This document shows positions 55,991 to 64,000 of a DNA stretch of 64,000 bases, piece after piece. Each line of letters starts with the position of its first letter. Within the stretch, counting starts at the first letter, position 1. Source of the stretch: Combretum micranthum (taxonomy: Eukaryota; Streptophyta; Magnoliopsida; Myrtales; Combretaceae); NCBI GenBank assembly GCA_024138025.1, contig JAMXBD010000961.1:186001-250000 (forward strand). The letters run 5' to 3'. The translations under genes and the position numbers were made by a program. The notes under the pieces were generated by a model. That model worked only from the letters and a program-made list of their open reading frames with translations. It did not search any database and was not told the origin of the DNA.

Positions 55991-58900
55991 CAAATACCTT
56001 ACTAAAGATGAAACAAGGTGAATCAACTGTGGTTATTTATCATCCACTATCAAAGGAGATTACAAAAGAAATAAATCAAGTTTTAGGTCTTTTTCTCTTA
56101 ACTAAGTTTAGTCCATAGACATTATAATCCTCTAATTATCATGACTTGATCTTTGACAACATAAGCAAACAATACTTATGATCAACTAAAAACCACATAT
56201 TTGAATGGATTTATGCCCTCCATTCGGGGTTTGGGAGTACAAGCACATACGACTATAGTTCAAAAATATGTTTTTGTAGATCGTTTGGGCCACTACACGC
56301 CACTAACACTTATAGATTTCCGGGTTACTACTACCACCACTACTATTGTCTCATCCTACTAAGAGTATAGTAGCGAATGCAATGTGACTCACTTTGTGAT
56401 ATGCATGATCCAATTTATCAATTTGTTCTCAACATATATTTAGAATATCTTTGGGGTGATCATGCAAAACTTCACAAACACTTCAACATGGCATAAAAGA
56501 CAATAATTAATTTATCAACAATTTAAGCTTTGATATACTTAGATTATTTTCAACAAACAACATGATCACAATCATTTCCATATTGATCCCCACATGCATT
56601 TTTCATTTTATCTTTCCTTATTTTTAGTACTTCTAAACTACAAGCATATACATAAGTTAAAACAAGAAGATAAACTCATTCGTCCTTAGTGCAATCATTA
56701 GTAGAGGTGATCCTTGGGGAAAGCTATGTCAAATTCTTCATTACCTAAACAAAAGAAATATTGGAATAGTATTTTATACTGGTTCCACTTAAATTTCTAA
56801 CTCTATTCGCGTCATTTTTCTCGGTTATGGAAGTTCCAATTTAAAATGGTCATAACTTGCTCATATTAACTTAGAATTTCATATATGAATTGTCGTTTTC
56901 TACCTACTTTGAATGCTCTGCCCATTTCCAAGGTTATTTTTAAAATTTAAGGTCATGTAAGGTTTTGAACCACACAATACATAATGCATCCATAAGGTTC
57001 CAGACTTTGTCATTTTGAATCTTCAAAATCTTTACTTCATTTGGACTTCATAAATCAAGTATAACATATTTTCATCTTTAGAAATCATAATAATGATAAT
57101 AACTCACATTATATTCATGATCCTATTGATGATTCTCAAAATAGGAATTTTATTAAAACAACTCTCATGAAATGTAGAAAAGTTAAGTTTTTTGAAAATT
57201 CACTTTTGGATGTTTAAATAAAATTTTAACTCTTAATTTTTGTAAATATGAATACTTAACTAAAAATCATAATTTTATATTTATTTTTGAGTTCATGAAT
57301 ATTTCATTTTATAATAAAATTCTTTTAAAATTATTTTCAAATATGAGCTTTATGTGATAGTAGAGAAAAATTATTTTAAGTTGTGTTTTCTTTAAAGCTT
57401 CCTTAAGTTTTGGTATTCAAGGAAAATTTTGGGTAAATGACTTGTCCTGGATTTTCTTTCTTGATGAAAAGGGTTTTCATGTGTTTTTGAGAAAAAAATT
57501 TTAAATTGTAAAATTTTTCCCACACAATACATGCTATCACGTCCAAAAAAATTGAGGAGGTCGATTTTGTTTCAAAATTTGATTTTGGTTTTTCGTAAAA
57601 ATTTAAATTCCTAGATCTTTGTAGATATGAATTTTTTAACTAAAAAATCATGGTCTTATTTTTAGTTCCCATCTGGTATTCTAAACTCATAGTAAAACTT
57701 TATTCAACCAATTATTTTCTAAAACATAAATCAATATGTAAACTACTTGTAGCAAAAATATTCTCTTTTGAAAATTTTGTAAACATGAAGCCTAAGAAAA
57801 TTTTAGTTCAAACTTTTGAATGTTTTATACTTATTCCAAAACTTTATTTAGCATTTATTTTCACTAACCATGGATTTTTCTTGTCTATAGTAAAATGCTT
57901 CTAGTTGTATTTAAAAATTCCACTTAGTCTTGGCATTTTCAAAATTAGATAGATGTTTATTCTAAATCTTTATTCTTGATGGAGAGATTCTCCATGTATT
58001 GAAAATAAGATTTTTGGAAAAAAATTTGCATAACAAATAATTTTTGACATTTATGGTTTTGGAAAAATCCATTTTGACATGGCAACAACATCACTATGAG
58101 CACATGTGTATATGAAGCTAAAAAGAAAATTAGTAACAACAATATTAAGAGTATGAAATAATATTGAGAACTTAGGAAATTTAGCAATAAATGTACAAAA
58201 ACATAAAGGTAATACAATAAAAACATGGGAGTCTTAGCTTCTTATCAAGACTCCCCGGGACTTGAAATATTCTAGTCATCATTGAAACTAAACTAAACGT
58301 GCATATGAAAAATAAATATGGAAGTCTTAGATTTTTATTGAGACTTCCCGAGACTTGAAATATTTCCAGTCTTATAAATAAAAATCGAAATAAATAATGA
58401 GAAAGTTGTGAGAGTCTTATTTTTATTTCAAGGCTCCCTAAGACTTGAATTATCTAGTCTCCTTCCGACTTGTTGATAAGCCCAAGACTAGAAGTTGACT
58501 AGTCTTACAAGCAAATAAATAAATAGAGTGCATAGTTAAATAAGTGCGTGAAATAAATAAATATTAGATTAGTGAGCAATAACTCTAAATAATATAAGTA
58601 TTACATATACAAATTAATGTATAGAAAGTTAGGTTAGCAACAAAAATAAGGTGATTATATCATAACATGAACATAAACTTTGTGACATGATTATTATGTT
58701 ATCTTGCATTTCCATTCCCTAGCATTTGCATCATAGGGATTTATGTATGAAAAGCATAAATACACACATATATTTATGTCACATAATGTAATTTGTAGAA
58801 GGGGTTTAGTATTTACCTAAATGTGAGATGGATAAAATTTGTGAAAGGCACTAGAAGAGGGTGAAGCTCATGGTTAAGAGAGGGAGAGATGGAGAAAATT

Positions 58901-59684
58901 TTTGCAAGAGTGCAATTAAGGTAGAGAGAAAGTATGGAAAAAGTAAGGGGGGGGGGGGGGGTGTTGGGGTTTGGGTTAGTATTTATAGAGAGAAAATAAG
59001 GGGATTAAAGATGTAAAAATAAATGAAAAAGAAAATAAAATATGAGAGGAAAGAGAAGGGGGCAGCAACTGCCATAGAAGAGAGAGAGGAATACAAATGA
59101 ATTCAAATAGAAAAAGTATAATGAAGTATAAGAGAAATTAATTAAAAAGTGTAGTAAAAGTTTTATAGAAAAAGAGAACGTAAGAGATAGATGTGTATGT
59201 GTGTAAGAATGGGTGTAAGAAAAAATAGTAGTAAATAATAATGAATAATAGATAAGACAAACAAATTACTGGTAGACATAAAATACATGTATATTAGCTA
59301 TATCTGATATTTTTACAACTCGAAAGTTTTTATCTAATATTATATAGGTATTTTAGTATTTTTCTAGTATAAATTGTTTGTTGAATATTTTTCCTTGTTT
59401 TGCTTGTCGATATTCGGATGCGAAAATTGATCTCGTAAATGCTCAAAAAGATTGAAATTATGGCAAATCTGATCATTTTATGACATATAATATATTTTCA
59501 GTTAACAATTTAAGTTCTTAATACTTTTCTAATTAATTTAGTATTTTATGATTTTAGAAGCTCTTTGATCGAGTTTGGATTTTCTAAGGTTTAAGGTTGA
59601 CTCATTTGACTTTAAGGTTCTAGTTCTGCTTTCAAGTCTAAGGTTTCACTTCTAAGATTACTGTAAACTTTTGGGAGTTTTCAA
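55991..59684 (-). repeat. Family-A long LTR, diverged copy
   Basis: Reads right to left from about TGAAAACTCCC (59684). Shares with the solo LTR at 16071-19986 the blocks TTTGAATGGATTTA near 56200, ATGCAATGTGACTCACT near 56378, and TTGCTCATATTAACTTAG near 56869. A minus-strand TATA box (CTATAAATAC) is at 58979-58988. It contains a repeat of about 92 bp (58220-58470) built on AGTCTTAG...AGACTTGAA. The left edge is approximate. Confidence 0.65.
58947..58961 (+). repeat. Poly(G) run of 15
   Basis: An unbroken G15 in the leader of the LTR, just upstream of the TATA box on the plus strand. Homopolymer length may be an assembly uncertainty. Confidence 0.85.
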
Positions 59685-60383
59685 TTATAGGAAATTATTT
59701 CTTATTATTGCATTATTGAATATTATTTAATTATATCATTCGATTTACGTGTTAAAGGTTAAACAGATGAATTGTTTAGTATAGGATTTTTAGATTGATT
59801 GAGTTATTGGATCGTTGTGATGGTGATATGTTTTTGCTTTAGGGTTTCGAAATTTATCTAACATCTTATATCTTAGGATTATTGAATCTTTATCTAATTC
59901 CGCTTAGGGTTCCAGGGTTTCTAGGGTTCACAATGTGTTTTATTTTTTTTATTAAAATTCTAATTAATTTTCTTGACATAATTTTGGCTATATTATCATA
60001 TTTTTTCTTGATTTATGTGATTTCTTGTTTTCTATTATAATTATCTTGATATAGTATTTGTTGTGCCACGTGATTTGTTGAATATGTAGTTCGTGTCAAT
60101 AATTGCAAACTTTTTAGGTAATTAATTCTAGGGTCTTATTGTGTTATAGGTTAATTGATATTATGATTATGTAAATATCATTACTATAATTATTAAATTA
60201 TAATGGTACTTATTACAATTACAACGTTGGATATAATATATTTATAAATCATATAGCATTGTTACAAGTTGATAAGTTATCATGACTAATGTTATATTAA
60301 TATATAATTATGTCTTATATATTTAATATTTTAACTTATCAAAATTGTTTTGATATGTGGATCAAGTATGGTATTATTATTTA
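59685..60383. other. AT-rich spacer
   Basis: No gene. Short AGGGTTT-type strings occur near 59906-59930, as common in plant leaders and LTRs. Confidence 0.4.
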
Positions 60384-63300
60384 GGGAAAATTACAAATAA
60401 CTGACCTGTGTTTTGGGGTTTTTACAAATGACTGACCTGTGTTTTCCTTTTTTAGAAAGAACTGACCTGAGTTAAGTAGTAATGTGTTCCGTTAAAATAG
60501 CCGTTAGTGAACATCATGTGTTCTGCACGTGCTCTTAAAAAGCAAGGGAAGGACAAACACGGAAACCCTCTAGTTACGAACTTTGAACGTGCAAGTTTAG
60601 AAAAAAAAAAACAATCCTCTCGTTATAGACCTTCCCAATCTTACTCTGCATACAAACAAGCAATGGCCTACAACTCCATCATCGTCGAACGAGACCCTAA
60701 CATCCATGGACGATGAAAACCCGACATGAGAAATCTACTTCTTCCATAAGAAAACCCTAAGCCCTAACATCATCAACGCAGAAAGATGAGTAGAGGAAGC
60801 GTTGATCTCTGAGCAACTCCTCACTACAGCGTCGAGGTAATGAAACTTTTCTTTGATTTTCGTACAACAAAATTTTGAGATTGTGTAATTTTATGGCGTG
60901 AATAAGCAATTGAAACTGACAATTAGTATGATATTCCTTTAATTTAGGGATTGTGAGAGTGCTTCGGAAAAGCTAGGTTTTATGACTTGGGATGTTAATT
61001 CTTGAAATTAGTACTACACGCTTGGGGCTTTTATGTGGAAGACCCTATTGACACAAGCTTCATCTGCATGTAAGCAGATCAAGGTGAGAATTCTCTTATC
61101 GATTGTTAGGATTAGGTCGCTCCTTTTGTTTTATTTCAAGTTATGTGATGAGGGAATCATGAACATGATTTCAATTTTGTTGATCTGTCGTGTGTAGTTC
61201 AGTTTCGGTTCAAGAAGATGATAATCCACATGCTGCTTCTTGCAATGCCACAGTATGATGTAATTGGCAATAGGTAGTTGAATTTTTTTTTCATGTGATG
61301 TTCAAATGGATCTATCCCTTTTTAACGGGACTTCCTTTGATGTAAGCTTTGTGATTTAAATTGAGTATTAACATGATATTCTTTCGCACCAATTATGGCA
61401 CTCCCATTTGTCAAAGCTGTTTTCTTTGAATTTATTGTAACACTACAGTAGCAGCTGTGAATGTGAATTGAAACCTTCCATCAGGATGAAATTTCAGAGT
61501 TATGGTGATTAGCATCCAGTTGAGGATAGTATATGTCTGGAAATATACGCTAGAAATTGGGTAATTAGTTTTGTAGTATAATGTTTTGTTTTATGAACAA
61601 CAGAAAAAAGATTTGTTTGACATGAAACCTATTCCCCATGGTTGATTCGAAATCCATGACATGTCTCATTCCTTTTATTTTGCACCTATTTCCTTAAATA
61701 GAAACGTATGTTATTGTTTTGGACAAATTACCTACTACTGTAGTTTTGCCATATGATTACTATATTATATTTATGATGTAGCAATCAATCCGCATTGATA
61801 TGGAACCTGTATCTTCATTTTAATTGGTTGTTTTTGTATGTTATAATACGAGCAGCATGAACCAGTCCAATTTTTTTGTACAATCCTAGCTAAACACATG
61901 TATGATTTCAAATTCATTGTCATGGATTTTAAGCTTGTTATGATACAGTGTTGTTCTCTTTTTCTTCATTCGGAGATGTGCAATATTTTTAACTATGTTC
62001 CTAACAAAATATTGTGCTCAATGACAGGGTCTACAATATAAAAAAGCATGGTGATTCCACACTTGGTTAATCTGCAGATTCACTATGATGGAAGAATTGG
62101 AAGGACGTTTAGTCATATGGGGATGCCTCTATTAAAGTAAAAAGGATGTTGACCCTGATGCACTAGGTTATCTTGAGATAGAAGGTATTCTTCATGAGCT
62201 GGGGAGTCAAGAAGTTCATCCTATATTATGTAATGCCTGGTTATTCTTTGCACAATGGACTAGGCTCCTTAAAAATTATATGATGTTATCATGATGCTGG
62301 GAACCCATCATTCTCTAGGTGTATACACAATCATGTTGTACATAGATAAACAACCAAGGGTTGAGGATGTTTTAAATCCACTTGCCCTAGATGCATCCAT
62401 TGGAGGTAAGGCATATGATTACAGGAAGGTGTGAAGATATGATTTGACGCATAATATTGCTGATGATGACTATATCTGTGACACAAGTGATGAGGAAACC
62501 CAGGATGACTTTGTAATTCCATGTGACAATGAAGATAATTACAATGCAGCACCAAATATTGGGAATGAGCCTAGGCAACTGGTTTGGGGGTGGTGACTGG
62601 AAGAAGAGAAATTGATGATGATTTCCATAGTTTAACAAGATTCAAAGGATGAACAACAAACCGATAGACTTGTTGAGTACAACACAGAAGTTGATGGGAA
62701 GCAACCTAGGCTTATTGGGGATGAAATTTCTAATGTGAAAATATTTAGGGAATGCCTTCTTGCATATGCATCGAGGAATGGTGTAAGCTTTAGATATGCC
62801 TTGAATCATGCTAGAAAGTATCTCCATTGCGTTAATGAATGGATGGCGAGTGTATGGTTCAAAACTTAATGATGAAGTTTCCAATTGAAGTCCTTTACCC
62901 AAGTGTACCTGCCTTCGAAGTTTTACTGAAACATATTACGTCTACTTTCCTTGCACGGAAGTACTTACTTAAATTTTGAGACAATGGCCAAAATGGGAAG
63001 TTGGTGCAATCCAGCATCATGTAATGGGATATTACAGTGGACATACCTATCCATATGCCTATCTTGCTAAAAGAAAGGCACAAGCAATTCTAGATGGTGA
63101 TGACTCAAAGTAGTATGACCTCATTTATGATTATGCAAATATGGTGTTATCTTTGATAATGGAAGTTGGGTGAAGATAAGTGTGACACTATAGAGGGATC
63201 GGCACCCAATGTTTGAAAGAATTTACATAAGTTTTAGTGCACAAAAGGTTGGGTTCTTAGTGGGTGTCGTCCAATTGTAGGATTAGATGGTTTGTTTTCT

Positions 63301-64000
63301 AAGGGACCATATGGGGGCCACATGCTTGCAGCAGTTGGAAGAGATGGCAACGAAATATATTTTATGCAACTACAGTTATGGAGTCGGAATGTGATGGACT
63401 CATGGCATTGGTTTTAGATATATTTGGAAGAGGACATTGGAGATTCAGGTCAGCTTGGCCTTGTGTTCATTTCTGATAGATAAGGTATGCATTGTATATC
63501 TTATTAATCATCCATACAATGTATATATATTTTTAGTTTTTGTTCGACCACTTTACATTATTTAACATTTCAAGGATTAGACAAGCCTCTAGAGAAACTA
63601 CCCCAATGTGAGCATCGGTATTGTGTGAGACACCTGTACGAGAACTTTAGAAAGAAATTTGCTGGTCAAGAGTTCAAGGATAAGATGTGGGCCATTGCAA
63701 ATGCAACCACTAGAAGGGAATGGGAGAATAAGGTTGAGGCGATGAAAAATTTGAGCGAAGCAGCATGGGAATGGTTATCAACCATTCCAGCGTCTCGTTG
63801 GTGTAAGTCTCATTTTAGTTATCGTGCAAAGTGTGATACGCTTGTGAACAATTTCAATGAGTCATTTAATTTCATGATATTGAAAGCGCGTGCGATGCCA
63901 ATAATATCAATGCTTGAGTGGTACAGAGTTTGTTTGATGAAAAGGTTCAATTTGAAAAGAGAAGGAATGGAGAAGTACACAAGGGAATTTGTCCAAACAT
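60384..64000 (+). mobile_element. Mutator-like element (MULE), left part; continues beyond the window
   Basis: Starts GGGAAAATTACAAATAACTG, the usual kind of plant MULE terminal inverted repeat. The terminus contains three spaced copies of ACTGACCTG (60410, 60431, 60461). The 9 bp before it (60375-60383) would be the target duplication but cannot be tested because the right end is outside. About 1.6 kb of leader with no recognised product is followed by a decayed transposase. ORF 60507-60716 lies in the leader and is unrecognised. Confidence 0.8.
62049..64000 (+). pseudogene. MuDR-family (MULE) transposase, decayed and cut by the window end
   Basis: Segments in order: N-terminal I-H-Y-D-G-R-I-G, then D-A-L-G-Y-L-E and Y-T-I-M-L-Y-I (62049-62430); acidic D-D-D-Y-I-C-D-T-S-D-E-E; the MuDR N-domain with L-I-G-D-E-I-S-N-V-K-I-F-R (62711-62749); the HTH-like A-Y-L-A-K-R-K-A-Q-A-I (about 63058-63090); the MULE transposase core with G-P-Y-G-G, L-A-A-V-G-R-D-G-N and V-F-I-S-D-R (63300-63480); and C-E-H-R-Y-C-V-R-H-L-Y-E-N-F (63607-63648) through M-L-E-W-Y. 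A 90-bp GT-AG intron fits at 63485-63574. Stops (TAA at 63481, several near 62865-62930) and frameshifts (near 63260) show it is dead. The right part, from 63575 on, is one open frame to the window edge. Confidence 0.85.

Noticed and set aside
60507..60716. Host gene fragment captured by the MULE
   Set aside because: The 69-codon frame has no recognised domain and no intron or leader evidence; capture cannot be claimed without a parent gene.

Overview
This is a repeat-dominated stretch of a plant nuclear genome. It is AT-rich. I infer a eudicot, because the one clear host gene has the exon layout and sequence of the plant UEV1 family, and the rest is plant LTR retrotransposons of the Ty1/copia (Sirevirus-type) and Ty3/gypsy (chromovirus and Tat-like) lineages plus hAT and Mutator-like DNA transposons. 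I cannot name the species. No bacterial, organellar, CRISPR or rRNA sequence was recognised.

Layout. 0.3-1.9 kb: a short decayed gypsy-type element with two LTRs around a gag remnant. 3.0-4.4 kb: a two-copy tandem duplication. 4.5-12.4 kb: a nearly complete but stop-riddled chromovirus on the minus strand (gag, protease, RT, RNase H, integrase, chromodomain). 12.4-21.0 kb: copies of one very long LTR family, including a 3.9-kb solo LTR with a 5-bp target duplication inserted in another copy of its own family, and an inverted pair. 21.3-34.8 kb: a deleted gypsy element (matching 727-bp LTRs) split by a 10.75-kb Sirevirus-type copia element with a CTAGG target duplication. 34.8-44.3 kb: LTR fragments and solo-LTR-like sequences.

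The only confident host gene is a four-exon UEV1 (ubiquitin E2 variant) gene at 44799-47649, with a poly(A) signal at 47752. It sits between LTR clusters. 49.7-52.0 kb holds two decayed LTR ends with primer-binding-site remnants. At 52.1-53.9 kb one hAT-type element is nested in another, each with a perfect 8-bp target duplication. 54.4-59.7 kb is more LTR sequence, and from 60.4 kb to the right edge there is a decayed Mutator-like element whose transposase runs out of the window.

The most interesting element is the Sirevirus. Behind pol it carries an extra ORF region (29195-31009) with a host-like leader (an E2F-type TTTGGCGC site, an AAACCCTAA telo-box and a good start context). Its middle part resembles the plant transposon-associated domain rather than an envelope protein. 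Its 3' end has two polypurine tracts, and a perfect 17-bp inverted repeat that brackets the PPT/LTR junction.
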